Below, piece after piece: positions 24,742 to 32,872 of a stretch of 43,533 bases of DNA. The position numbers and the translations under genes were made by a program. The stretch lies in assembly GCF_019049245.1 (NCBI RefSeq), contig NZ_JAGMUK010000049.1, forward strand, positions 1-43,533. The letters are read 5' to 3'. Each line of letters begins with the position of its first letter. Position 1 is the first letter of the stretch. A model generated the notes under the pieces. That model was not told where the DNA came from. It saw only the letters and a list, made by a program, of their open reading frames with translations, and searched no databases. Origin of the DNA: Streptomyces sp. AC555_RSS877. Lineage in GTDB: Bacteria > Actinomycetota > Actinomycetes > Streptomycetales > Streptomycetaceae.

Positions 24742-25287
24742 TCAGGCTTCCATGGCGTGAAGGTCTGCGGGCCCCACGTGCACTTCGGCGAGCACACGCA
24801 CCCCTGGGACGGTCCTTCGGGCCAGCCGCGCCGTGACCAGCGTGGTCAGGGCCTCGTGCAGGCCCCGCTCGTCGCCGGGCGCGTAGGCACGGTGAAGCCC
24901 GGACGGTTCGCGGTCCCGGGTGAGGAAGCGGCGGGTGTTCCGGACGGCGTCCGTGCTGCTCGCCCGGACGACCTCGATCGGATCGACGACCGTGCAGCGG
25001 TAGGTCACCCGGGCCGGGAAGTCCAACGCCGAGTCGCGCGCCGCCAACGTCCACGCGGAGATCAGCGTCACGTCGCGGCTCAGGTCGACGACGCTCACGG
25101 CGGTGGCCCGCGCCGCCAGGGAGGCGTCGGCCGTGCCGTCCATGTACACGTCCCGGCCGGTCCGGTACACGAGGATCTCGTCCGCCTTGGCGACCAGAGC
25201 CCGCCGGCGCAGCGCGCTCCACGGGATGGACGGCCACAGTTCGCGATGCCGGACGATCGGGTATCGGCGTGTCATATGACCGGTCAT
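24742..25287 (-). CDS. Conserved-looking protein with SPFH-like segment, unknown
   Basis: 181 residues. A beta-rich middle (DEILVYRTGRDVYMDGTADA, then AVSVVDLSRDVTLISAWTL, DFPARVTYRCTVVDPIEVVR) resembles the strand pattern of SPFH/band-7 domains, where a protein-conducting or scaffolding module reads RVTYRCTVxDP. A helical C-terminal part follows, ending VRVLAEVHVGPADLHAM. There is no transmembrane helix. The assignment is weak. It lies 49 bases downstream of the DUF5937/ArsR regulator on the same strand, with a GGAG ribosome binding site before ATG 25287, and forms the end of a three-gene operon with the M20 hydrolase. Confidence 0.7.
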   Translation of the reverse strand: MTGHMTRRYPIVRHRELWPSIPWSALRRRALVAKADEILVYRTGRDVYMDGTADASLAARATAVSVVDLSRDVTLISAWTLAARDSALDFPARVTYRCTVVDPIEVVRASSTDAVRNTRRFLTRDREPSGLHRAYAPGDERGLHEALTTLVTARLARRTVPGVRVLAEVHVGPADLHAMEA

Positions 25288-25336
25288 GGCTGCACTCCAA
25301 GGTGGGGGAAGACTTTTCCAAGGGGCGCCGGCGCAG

Positions 25337-26383
25337 TCAGTACTGCAGCGCTGTCGCCACGTCCCGGCCGATGCGCTCGACCGCGATGAGGTCGAGGCCG
25401 TAGTGGACGTAGCGGCCGTTGCGTTCCACGCGTACGAGTCCCAGGTCGCGCAGGGTGCGCAGATGACGGGAGACCTGAGGGCGGGTCATCTGCAGCCGGT
25501 TTGCGAGGTCGGCGGTGGTCATGGCCTGCCGGGCGATCAGCCGGCACAGCCGTACCCGGCGGGGATCGGTGAGCGCGAGCATGCGGCTGCGGGCCAGGGT
25601 GACGCCCACCTCCGGGGTGTCGACCGGGAAGTGCACGACCGGCGGCAGGCCCGGCTCGTCCTTCACGAGCAGGTGCGGGGCCCCGTACCTGGTGGGGATC
25701 AGCAGTACGGGCGTACGGGCCGGGCTGATCACCGCGTGGTGCACCTTGTCGAAGACGATGCGTGCGGGTCCGTCCAGCCGGGCGCTGGACGTGCTGAGCG
25801 AGAGCAGGGCCGCAGCGGGCCCCTCGTCCGCGAGCCGTTGCCGTGCGCGGTGCGCGGCGCGGGTGAGCGTGGGCTCGATCTCCCGCCACAGGGAACCGAA
25901 GAAGACGACGCGGCACAGCTCGATGAAGTCGAGGACGTCCGCGCGCAGTGCCTCGGGGTCGCGCAACAGATCCTCGGCGAGGGCGAGATGCGGCTCCGGC
26001 AGCCCGGAGGCGGCATGGCGCAGTGCGGCGGCCTGTGCCGGGTCGTGGCGCAGGCGGCCGAAGTCGAAGCCGCTGTAGCCGCTGGCACAGGTCTGGGCGG
26101 TGAGCTCGGCGAAGCGGTCGAGCGGCAACCGGTCCAGGGAGACGTCGAGCCCCGGATAGAAGCCCCGCCACCGCAGCGCCGTCCACAGCGGTGCGAACCG
26201 TCGCAGGCCGGCCCGGAAGGCGGGCGGTGCGGAACGGGTGACCTCTTCTGCCCAGGGTGCGTGTTCGGTGTGGTGCGCGTGCCCGGTCAGCACGTGCAGA
26301 CTCGCCGCAAGCTCCGCGAGCGGCGACACGGTGACGGCGAAGCGGTCGGGGGCGCCCCCCTCCAGGATGATCACGACCGACAT
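25337..26383 (-). CDS. DUF5937/ArsR-type transcriptional regulator
   Basis: 348 residues in two parts. The large N-terminal region (about 1-235) is DUF5937, starting VIILEGGAPDRFAVTVSPLAE, with a long helical middle. The C-terminal 95 residues are a winged helix of the ArsR type: LALTDPRRVRLCRLIARQ, TTADLANRLQMTRPQVSRHLRTLRDLGLVRVERNGRYVHYGL. The order, sensor first and DNA-binding last, is usual for this group. No metal-binding CXC motif is present, so the signal is probably not a metal. It is 27 bases downstream of the M20 gene and likely cotranscribed, perhaps controlling that operon. Confidence 0.88.
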   Translation of the reverse strand: MSVVIILEGGAPDRFAVTVSPLAELAASLHVLTGHAHHTEHAPWAEEVTRSAPPAFRAGLRRFAPLWTALRWRGFYPGLDVSLDRLPLDRFAELTAQTCASGYSGFDFGRLRHDPAQAAALRHAASGLPEPHLALAEDLLRDPEALRADVLDFIELCRVVFFGSLWREIEPTLTRAAHRARQRLADEGPAAALLSLSTSSARLDGPARIVFDKVHHAVISPARTPVLLIPTRYGAPHLLVKDEPGLPPVVHFPVDTPEVGVTLARSRMLALTDPRRVRLCRLIARQAMTTADLANRLQMTRPQVSRHLRTLRDLGLVRVERNGRYVHYGLDLIAVERIGRDVATALQY

Positions 26384-26410
26384 GAGCTGGAGTGTAGGTC
26401 CGCGGCCCGC

Positions 26411-27643
26411 TCACGTCAGCACCTCGACTCCCGCCGCGAACTCCGCCCGCGCCGCCTCCAACAGACCTGGCTCCGTGAGCAGTTCGGCGACGACCGCAGC
26501 AAGGCCCGCCGCCGCGACCTGCGTACGGTCATGGGCGAACGGCGTCGCGGCCGCCTCGCACATCGCCTCCGAGTGACTCGGCGTTCCGGCCGGGGCGACC
26601 TGGATGTACGGGTGGATGACCGGAAGCAGCTTCGAGAGGTTGCCGATGTCGGAGGAGCCGGCCGGGCTGTCCGGGTCGCCGGGCGCGATGTCCACGCCGA
26701 GCGCGCGCACGGCCTCCCCGAACCACTCCGCGAGCACGGTGTTGTTGCGGCGTTCCGCATACAGCGGACCGGTCTCGGAGAGCTCCGCCTGCGTCTCGGT
26801 GGCGAGCGCAGCGCCCACCGCGGCCGCGCGCACGCGCTCCACCAGGGCCCGGGTCGAGGCCGCTGTGCGGTCCCGTACGTACAGGTCCACGGCGGCGCGG
26901 GCCGGGACGACGTTCGGGGCCTGACCGCCGTCCGAGACGATCCCGTGGATCCGGGCGCTCGGCGGCACGAACTGCCGCATCGCGTCGAGTGCGTTGAGGA
27001 ACAGCTGGGCGGCGGCCAGCGCGCTGCGCCCCTCCCAGGGCGACTTCGCGGCGTGCGCGCTCACACCGGTGAACGCCACCCGCAGATGCGCCGCCGCCAG
27101 CGCGTGCGCGGCGGTCAGCGAACGGTCGCCCGGGTGGAACATCACCGCCGCGTCGACGCCGTCGAACACCCCGGCCTCGGCCAGCCGCACCTTGCCCGCG
27201 CCGCCCATCTCCTCTCCGGGCGTGCCGATCACGGCGATGGTGCCCGGATGCCGGGGCAGGGCGCGGACGACTCCGATCGCGGCCGCCGCCCCACCGGCAG
27301 CGATGAGATTGTGCCCGCAGCCGTGACCGACCCCGGGCAGCGCGTCGTACTCCGCGAGGACGGCGACGTACGGCCCCGGCAGCCCACTCCCGTGCTCGGC
27401 CACGAAGGCGGTGTGGAGCCCGCCCACCGGGGCCGTCACCGAGAAGCCCGCCTCCGCGAGCCAGCCGGTCAGCACGTCCCGGGCGTGGAACTCGGCGAAC
27501 TTCAGCTCCGGCCGCCCGTGGACGGCCAGGCTCACCTCCTCCATCCGGGGCCGCAGCGCGGTGAGTTCCGTGACCAGGTTCTCCAGCAGGGGTGAGGCGG
27601 CAGACGTGGCGGACTGGGCAGGCATGGCGGAATTGGCGGACAT
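26411..27643 (-). CDS. M20-family amidohydrolase/peptidase
   Basis: 410 residues, the length of AmhX/AbgB-type M20 enzymes. VAVLAEYDALPGVGHGCGHNLIAAGG contains the metal-binding Asp and the HGCGHN histidine. GTPGEEMGGAGKVRLAEAG holds the catalytic Glu-Glu pair, MFHPGD follows, and VSAHAAKSPWEGRSAL is the dimerisation-domain histidine region. PAGSSDIGNLSKLLPVIHPYI and GTPSHSEAM give the last ligand. The family hydrolyses N-acyl or aminobenzoyl amide bonds; the substrate is unknown. It leads a minus-strand operon with a DUF5937/ArsR regulator and an unknown protein. Confidence 0.9.
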   Translation of the reverse strand: MSANSAMPAQSATSAASPLLENLVTELTALRPRMEEVSLAVHGRPELKFAEFHARDVLTGWLAEAGFSVTAPVGGLHTAFVAEHGSGLPGPYVAVLAEYDALPGVGHGCGHNLIAAGGAAAAIGVVRALPRHPGTIAVIGTPGEEMGGAGKVRLAEAGVFDGVDAAVMFHPGDRSLTAAHALAAAHLRVAFTGVSAHAAKSPWEGRSALAAAQLFLNALDAMRQFVPPSARIHGIVSDGGQAPNVVPARAAVDLYVRDRTAASTRALVERVRAAAVGAALATETQAELSETGPLYAERRNNTVLAEWFGEAVRALGVDIAPGDPDSPAGSSDIGNLSKLLPVIHPYIQVAPAGTPSHSEAMCEAAATPFAHDRTQVAAAGLAAVVAELLTEPGLLEAARAEFAAGVEVLT

Positions 27644-27928
27644 GGGGCTCCCGTCGTACGAGACCGAGGCGACACGCGTTACGCCTCGCGTACGACGAGA
27701 CTGCGGCCCCGACGGCCGGGACGGCGCCGGGTTACCGCTCGCCGGGTAACCCTCACCGGACGCTCCTGAGTACCGGGCGGGAGCAGGACAGGTACGTGCA
27801 GGAGTCGTACGTCGCCGAGTTCGCGCTGCCGCCGGACGGCTTGTCGACGGACACCGACCGCATCCTCGACTTGACGGCGGGCCGGCCCGCCCCGCACCGT
27901 CCCGGCGCCGACGCTCGTGAGCGGCTGC
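27644..27928. other. Intergenic, possible coding fragment
   Basis: 285 bases. One plus-strand stretch (YVQESYVAEFALPPDGLSTD, ILDLTAGRP, near 27793-27890) has protein-like composition but no start, no family and overlaps the next gene's end. It may be a degraded gene. The promoter for the M20 operon should also lie here. Confidence 0.3.
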
Positions 27929-28684
27929 CTACGCACGATCTGCCGGTGGCGTGACAGTGCCGCCTGAGGGCGTCTCGGGTTTCGCGTGGAGGATCTCGCG
28001 GGCCTGCTCCGCCGCGCGGGCGATGCTCTCGGAGACGAAGTCGAGGAAGCGGGCGACGTTCTCCAGACGGGCGGCGGCCGGGGTGTCGGGGCCGAGGACG
28101 CCGACGCCCTGCCGTGCGATCTCGACGATCTTGGCGGTGGACCGGGCGCTGGCGATCATCGACTGGTACCAGATGTCGTCGTCGACGACATAGCGCTCGC
28201 GGCGGCGTTCGTCGCGTTCCCGGCGGACGAAGCCCTGGCTCTCGAGGAACGCGATCGCCTTGGAAATGGACGCCGGGCTGACCTTCAGGCGCTGGACGAG
28301 TTCGGACGCGGTGAGGCTGCCGGAGTCGGTGAGGGTGAGGCAGGCCATCACCCGGGACATCATCGCGGGCATGCCCGAACCCATGAGGACGGTGGTGAAC
28401 ACCTCCTCGTACTCGTGCACGGCCTCGGCCTCGCGTCCGTGGGCCTGCGGGGGTGCCGCCGTGTCCTGGTGCGCGGGCTGCCGGCGCCGGTGGGCGCGGC
28501 GTTCGGTGGCGCGGTGGGCCAGGTCGGCGCGGTAGGCGGTGGGGCCGCCGTTGCGCATCACCTCACGCGTGACCGTCGAGGTCGGACGATCGAGACGCCT
28601 GGCGATCTCCGCATAGGCAAGGCCGTCGGCCAGCCCCAGCGCGATGTCCTGGCGTTCGGTCTGGGTGAGCCTGCCTCCCGGCAT
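27929..28684 (-). CDS. GbsR/MarR regulator with IS30-like HTH
   Basis: 251 residues with two DNA-binding modules. Residues 1-70 carry an IS30-transposase-like HTH_38: RLTQTERQDIALGLADGLAY, AEIARRLDRPTSTVTREV. Residues 95-200 form a GbsR/MarR winged helix: MSRVMACLTLTDSGSLTASE, LVQRLKVSPASISKAIAFL, ESQGFVRRERDERRRERYVV. A helical tail follows. GAGGAG five bases before ATG 28684 sets the start. The divergent partner is a DUF4097 gene, and the gap between them holds several TTGCAACG-type repeats. It probably represses that operon and itself, by inference from layout. Confidence 0.87.
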   Translation of the reverse strand: MPGGRLTQTERQDIALGLADGLAYAEIARRLDRPTSTVTREVMRNGGPTAYRADLAHRATERRAHRRRQPAHQDTAAPPQAHGREAEAVHEYEEVFTTVLMGSGMPAMMSRVMACLTLTDSGSLTASELVQRLKVSPASISKAIAFLESQGFVRRERDERRRERYVVDDDIWYQSMIASARSTAKIVEIARQGVGVLGPDTPAAARLENVARFLDFVSESIARAAEQAREILHAKPETPSGGTVTPPADRA

Positions 28685-28740
28685 CGCGTCTCCTCGTGTC
28701 GTGCTCGTTGGCGTCGTCAGCATAGCGTTCATCGACACTT

Positions 28741-28872
28741 CATTGCAACGCAACGAGACAGCCGTTGCATTTGCTTCGAAGGTCATTGCAACGATTTACC
28801 GCGCTTAACCTGCAGTTATGGCGAATAAGTGCAACGAGTTCGTTGCCAATTATGTAAACGCAACGTAGCTTT
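28741..28872. promoter_or_regulatory. Array of TTGCAACG repeats, likely GbsR operators
   Basis: The divergent gap contains repeated copies of one motif in both orientations: TTGCAACG at 28743-28750 and 28786-28793, CGTTGCAT at 28763-28770, GCAACGA-GT-TCGTTGC (perfect palindrome, 28831-28846) and AACGCAACG near 28857-28865. Such spacing fits cooperative binding of a dimeric regulator. The adjacent GbsR-type gene is the natural candidate. The array is seen in the sequence; the binding protein is inferred. Confidence 0.6.
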
Positions 28873-28929
28873 CTCTCATCGGAAACAGCGAGCCGACGGA
28901 GCGCACGCTGCCAGAAGAAGGAGAGCACG

Positions 28930-29601
28930 ATGCAGAAGTTCGACACCCCCGCCCCGATCTCCGCCGTCCTCGACATCCCCGCGGGACGCATCCGGTTCAT
29001 CGCCGCCGACCGGGCCGACACCACGGTCGAGGTCCTGCCGGCGGACGCCTCGAAGACCCGCGACGTGAAGGCGGCCGAGCAGACCACGGTCGAATACGGC
29101 GAAGGCGTCCTGCGGATCGAGGCCTCACCGGCTAAAAACAGGCTCCTCGGCGCCTCCGGATCCGTCGAGGTAACCATCCAGTTGCCCGCCGGCTCCCGCG
29201 TCGAGGCGAAGACGGCCAGCGCCGAGTTCCGGGGCGTCGGACGGCTCGGCGACGTCACCTTCGAGGGTGCGGAGGGCACGGTCAAGCTCGACGAGACCGC
29301 GAGCGCCCGCCTCACCCTCCTCGCCGGTGACATCTCGGTCGGCCGCCTGGGCGGCCCCGGCGAGATCAGCACCCAAAAGGGCGACCTTCAGATCCACGAA
29401 GCCGTGCGCGGCACGGTCACACTGCGCACCGAGTCCGGCCAGGTGTCCATCGGCGCCGCCCGCGGAGTCTCCGCCCATCTGGACGCCGGCACCACGTACG
29501 GCCGCATCCACAACTCACTCCTGAACACCGAGGGCGCCGCCGCCCAGCTCGACATCCACGCGACCACCGCCTACGGCGACATCACCGCCCGCAGCCTCTG
29601 A
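28930..29601 (+). CDS. DUF4097-family beta-helix-like protein
   Basis: 223 residues, almost entirely short beta strands with Gly turns, as in the DUF4097 (putative adhesin-like) family. Repeated units such as VEVTIQLPAGSRVEAKTASA, FEGAEGTVKLDETASARLTL, GDISVGRLGGPGEISTQKGD and TAYGDITARSL show the regular ladder. There is no signal peptide, so it is probably cytoplasmic or exported by another route. Function is unknown. It often sits beside a GbsR or PadR regulator, as here. GAAGGAGAG before ATG 28930 is a good ribosome binding site. The GtrA gene follows 13 bases later. Confidence 0.85.
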   Translation: MQKFDTPAPISAVLDIPAGRIRFIAADRADTTVEVLPADASKTRDVKAAEQTTVEYGEGVLRIEASPAKNRLLGASGSVEVTIQLPAGSRVEAKTASAEFRGVGRLGDVTFEGAEGTVKLDETASARLTLLAGDISVGRLGGPGEISTQKGDLQIHEAVRGTVTLRTESGQVSIGAARGVSAHLDAGTTYGRIHNSLLNTEGAAAQLDIHATTAYGDITARSL

Positions 29602-29614
29602 GGGAGCACCCGCC

Positions 29615-30172
29615 ATGAAGTCGCCGCTCGTACAGAAGCCCGAGACGGCGACTTCGGCCGCCCCTGACCTCCTCGCCACCTTCATACGCTTCGTGATCTT
29701 CGGAGGTGGCGTGGGAGCCCTCTCCAGCCTCTCGGTAGCACTGTTGGCCATGACCATGCCCTGGGCGGTCTCGAACGCGATCACCACCGTCGCCTCCACC
29801 CTGCTGTGCACCGAACTCCACGCCCGCTTCACCTTCGCCAAAGGACGCAGCGCCGGATGGCGAGAGCACTGGCAGTCCGCGGGCTCGGCGACCGCCGCCT
29901 ACCTGGCGACCAGCATCGCCGTCCACATCCTGCACATGGTGCAGCCCTCCCCCGGCATGCTGACTGAGCAGATCGTCTACCTCAGCGCCTCCGGCCTCGC
30001 CGGCGCAGGCCGCTTCCTCATCCTGCGCCTCTACGTCTTCGCCGGCCGCCGTGGCCGGACCACACGACCGCCGAAGCAGCAGGGGACGGTGGCCGTACCC
30101 GCCCCGACGGCAGTGCGGCAGTCGCCGTGCACGAGTTGGCCGAACGGGTCACGGCCACAGCTCGCGGCGTGA
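29615..30172 (+). CDS. GtrA-like membrane protein
   Basis: 185 residues with four transmembrane helices in the GtrA order. FIRFVIFGGGVGALSSLSVALLAM is the first, AVSNAITTVASTLLCTELHARFTF the second with its conserved N/F/R region, then TAAYLATSIAVHILHM and LVYLSASG-like ends (IVYLSASGLAGAGRFLILRLYVF). GtrA proteins help move polyprenyl-linked sugars across the membrane. The C-terminal 35 residues are not family-like and overlap the LacI remnant region, so the natural stop may have been lost. It is co-oriented with and 13 bases after the DUF4097 gene. Confidence 0.8.
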   Translation: MKSPLVQKPETATSAAPDLLATFIRFVIFGGGVGALSSLSVALLAMTMPWAVSNAITTVASTLLCTELHARFTFAKGRSAGWREHWQSAGSATAAYLATSIAVHILHMVQPSPGMLTEQIVYLSASGLAGAGRFLILRLYVFAGRRGRTTRPPKQQGTVAVPAPTAVRQSPCTSWPNGSRPQLAA

Positions 30173-30197
30173 GCCCCCGATCCCGCCGGCCCGACGG

Positions 30198-30500
30198 TGT
30201 GCCGGCCTGGAGTTCACGGCCGTCCACGCCGGGACCGACGCGATCGCCGTCGGCGCCCTGGCCGCCCTGCGCGAGACGGGCCTGCGGGCCCCCCGTGACG
30301 TGTCACTGGTCGGCTTTCACGACGCCCCCTACGCGACGGACCTCACGCCGTCCCCCACCACAGTCCGTGTGCCTTACGTGGAGCTGGGACGAACCGCCGT
30401 ACGCCTGGCGCTCGACCGGGAGGAGAGCATCGGGCGCGACGACCACATGACCCTCAGCACGCAGTTGGTGATCCGGGAGTCCGTTCGGCCACCCAAGTGA
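30198..30500 (+). pseudogene. LacI-family regulator, C-terminal remnant
   Basis: About 100 codons with the closing part of a LacI/GalR effector-binding domain: FTAVHAGTDAIAVGALAALRETG, APRDVSLVGFHDAPYATDLT, PSPTTVRVPYVELGRTAVRL, ending LSTQLVIRESVRPP. The DNA-binding head and the first two thirds of the sensor domain are missing. The frame is open further upstream but not homologous. It may be the remains of the regulator for a LacI-type operator, possibly the one at 32843-32860; that link is inference. Confidence 0.78.
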
Positions 30501-30541
30501 GGCGACGCTGAGACGCCGCCGGACCTCTGCGCGTACGTCCA

Positions 30542-30571
30542 TGCCCCTGCCCCTGCCCCTGCCCCTGCCCC
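30542..30571 (+). repeat. Hexanucleotide tandem repeat (TGCCCC)x5
   Basis: Five perfect tandem copies of TGCCCC lie between the LacI remnant and the DHA2 transporter promoter. No coding frame or function is evident. Copy-number variation is likely. Confidence 0.8.
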
Positions 30572-30868
30572 GCGGCGCCGCGTCCTCCGACCGCGTGTGA
30601 CGGCCCGGCCGAGTCCCGCGCGCCGACGCCTAGGCCGGACTGCCCGGCCCCAGCCCGACCGACGATGCGCCAGTGCCCCAGGATGACCGATTCGGTCGGC
30701 GTGGTTCCGCTGCACGACGTAGCCCTGAGAAAGCGGGCCACCGGCAAGGTCGCGGTCCGTGTCCATGCCGCGACCGATGCGGCCTCCGGCCCGCTGTAGT
30801 GGCGCCTTTTCCTTCCCGGATCGGCCGCCTGGCACCAGTCCTCGATCCCTCGGGCGACGCCCCCCTCA

Positions 30869-30929
30869 AGCGAAACGCTTGCGTTTCGCTCATGCGCCCC
30901 CTATCGTAAATGAACGAAACGGTTTCGTT
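30869..30929. promoter_or_regulatory. Two strong palindromes before DHA2 transporter
   Basis: AGCGAAACGC-TT-GCGTTTCGCT (30869-30890, perfect 10-base arms) and AACGAAAC-G-GTTTCGTT (30913-30929, perfect 8-base arms) share the core CGAAAC/GTTTCG. They lie 41-102 bases ahead of the transporter start, the usual place for TetR-type repressor sites. No TetR gene is adjacent. Which protein binds is unknown. Confidence 0.65.
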
Positions 30930-30970
30930 TCACACGTTCGCCATCTGATCTACGACTGGAGTACGTCCCC

Positions 30971-32482
30971 ATGTCTCAGACAGCCGCAGCGCCGGACGCG
31001 GTGTCGCTCGGAAAGAGCGGTGCCCAGGCCGAAGAGGCCGGGCCTCGCCACCGGTGGTGGATTCTCGCCGTCATCGGGCTCGCCCAGCTGATGGTCGTGC
31101 TGGATGCGACCATCGTGAACATCGCCCTGCCGTCCGCCCAGGCCGGCCTCGGCTTCTCCGACGGCAACCGGACCTGGATCGTCACCGCCTACTCGCTCGC
31201 CTTCGGCAGCCTGCTGCTGCTCGGCGGCCGGATAGCCGACCTCTTCGGGCGCAAGCCCGCCTTCCTGGTAGGCGTGGGCGGCTTCGCGGCCGCCTCGGCC
31301 GTGGCCGGCGCCGCCGTCAACTTCGAGATGCTCGTCGCGGGCCGTGCCCTTCAGGGTCTGTTCGGCGCACTGCTCGCCCCGGCCGCGCTCTCCCTGCTGA
31401 CCACCACCTTCACCAACCCGAAGGAACGCGCCAAGGCCTTCGGCGTCTACGGCGCCATCGCCGGCTCCGGCGCGGCGGTCGGCCTACTGCTCGGCGGTGT
31501 CCTCACCGAGTACATGAACTGGCGCTGGACCCTCTACGTCAACCTCTTCATCGCGGCCTTCGCCCTCGTCGGCGGTGCGATGCTTCTCAAGAGCACGGCT
31601 CGCGACCGGAACTCCAAGCTCGACCTCCCCGGTACCGCCCTGGTCACCACCGGCCTCTTCAGCATCGTCTACGGCTTCTCCAACGCCGAGTCCCACGACT
31701 GGAGCTCGCCGATGTCCTGGGGCTTCCTCACCGTCGGCGCCGCACTGCTGACCGCTTTCACCTGGTGGCAGACCAGGGCCCCGCATCCGCTGCTGCCGCT
31801 GCGCGTACTCCTTGACCGGAACCGTGGCGCGTCCTTCATCGCCATGCTGATCTCCAGTGCCGGAATGTTCGGCGTGTTCCTCTTCCTCACCTACTACCTG
31901 CAGCTCAGCCTCGGCTACTCCGCCGTCGAGACGGGCCTGGCCTTCCTCCCGATGGTCGGCGCCCTCATGGTGAGCGCCACCATGTCCACCAGCTTCCTGA
32001 TCCCCCGCTTCGGCCCGAAGATCGTGGTCCCGCTCGGCATGGTTCTCGGAGCCGTCGGCCTGGTCTGGCTGACCGCTCTCGACATGGACAGCACGTACGC
32101 GGCCCACATCCTCGGCCCGCTGCTGTTCGCCGGCCTCGGCATCGGCCTGATCATGGCTCCGGGCATGAGCCTCGCCACCAGCGGCGTCGCCCCGGAGGAC
32201 TCCGGGGTCGCCTCCGCCTCCGTCAACACCATGCAGCAGATCGGCGGTTCCATCGGCACGGCGCTGCTCAATACCCTCGCCGCCAGCGCCGCCACCGCCT
32301 ACCTGGTCGGCAAGGACCCCGCCAACAAACTCAACCAGGCCCAGGCGGCACTGGAGTCCTACTCCACCGCCTACTGGTGGTCGGCCGGCTTCTTCGCGGC
32401 CGGCGCACTGACCACGGTGCTGCTCTACCGGCGCGGCGTCCCGGCGGTCGACGCGGACGCAGCTCCCACAGTCCACATGTAA
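30971..32482 (+). CDS. DHA2-family MFS efflux transporter (EmrB/QacA-like)
   Basis: 503 residues and fourteen predicted transmembrane helices. Diagnostic segments are ILAVIGLAQLMVVLDATIVNIALPSAQAGLG (first helix with the D of motif D1), TAYSLAFGSLLLLGGRIADLFGRKPAF (motif A) and the motif C antiporter stretch GAIAGSGAAVGLLLGGVLTEYMNWRWTLYVNL. It would expel a toxic compound by proton antiport. Two palindromic operators lie upstream, so it is probably repressed until substrate appears. GTCC/TGGAGT precedes ATG 30971. A strong hairpin follows the stop, so the gene is monocistronic. Confidence 0.92.
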   Translation: MSQTAAAPDAVSLGKSGAQAEEAGPRHRWWILAVIGLAQLMVVLDATIVNIALPSAQAGLGFSDGNRTWIVTAYSLAFGSLLLLGGRIADLFGRKPAFLVGVGGFAAASAVAGAAVNFEMLVAGRALQGLFGALLAPAALSLLTTTFTNPKERAKAFGVYGAIAGSGAAVGLLLGGVLTEYMNWRWTLYVNLFIAAFALVGGAMLLKSTARDRNSKLDLPGTALVTTGLFSIVYGFSNAESHDWSSPMSWGFLTVGAALLTAFTWWQTRAPHPLLPLRVLLDRNRGASFIAMLISSAGMFGVFLFLTYYLQLSLGYSAVETGLAFLPMVGALMVSATMSTSFLIPRFGPKIVVPLGMVLGAVGLVWLTALDMDSTYAAHILGPLLFAGLGIGLIMAPGMSLATSGVAPEDSGVASASVNTMQQIGGSIGTALLNTLAASAATAYLVGKDPANKLNQAQAALESYSTAYWWSAGFFAAGALTTVLLYRRGVPAVDADAAPTVHM

Positions 32483-32536
32483 GCGGCATGTGGTGGCCCG
32501 CGCTCACCTGTGGGGACGGGGAGAGTGCGGGCGAGG

Positions 32537-32565
32537 GGCCCGGTGCTTTCAAGCACCGGGCCTTT
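32537..32565 (+). terminator. Rho-independent terminator after DHA2 transporter
   Basis: GGCCCGGTGCTT pairs perfectly with AAGCACCGGGCC around a two-base TC spacer (12-base arms), followed by TTT. It lies 55 bases after the transporter stop. Confidence 0.85.
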
Positions 32566-32842
32566 GACGTTGCCGCCCGTTTGCACAGGCACCGAGCCTG
32601 TGACGTTGGCGCCCGCCTGCCACGACTGCCGCTGAACCGGCAGCTCGCGCGCATCCGACTGACTGACCCCGCGAACCGAACAACCGGCGAGAGCGCCACA
32701 GTTGGTCGCGATCCGCGACCACCTCTCATACGCGCGGGCCGGCCCCCTGCCGCCCTCGCATTGACGGCAGAAGCATTCAAGAGCCCGCGTACCACTTCTT
32801 GACGTGTCACGCGCCACATGGGAGCGTCCGGTTAACCCCGCA

Positions 32843-32860
32843 TATTGAAACGATTCAATA
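32843..32860. promoter_or_regulatory. LacI-type operator before rhamnosidase gene
   Basis: TATTGAA-ACGA-TTCAATA is a perfect 7-base inverted repeat with a LacI/GalR-like core (TTGAAACGATTCAA). It ends 12 bases before the GTG start, overlapping the place where a ribosome binding site and transcript start would lie. A LacI-family repressor is the likely reader, but no intact one is encoded in the window. Confidence 0.65.
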
Positions 32861-32872
32861 CATGGAGATGCC

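Noticed and set aside
25286..27595. 769-codon plus-strand frame opposite the regulator and M20 genes
   Set aside because: It spans two clear minus-strand genes and their gap, has arginine/glycine-rich composition and no domain.
28740..28880. TTGCAACG repeats as a small CRISPR or iteron origin
   Set aside because: The copies are short, occur in both orientations and are unevenly spaced within a divergent promoter gap, which suits operators better than spacers or iterons; no rep gene is nearby.
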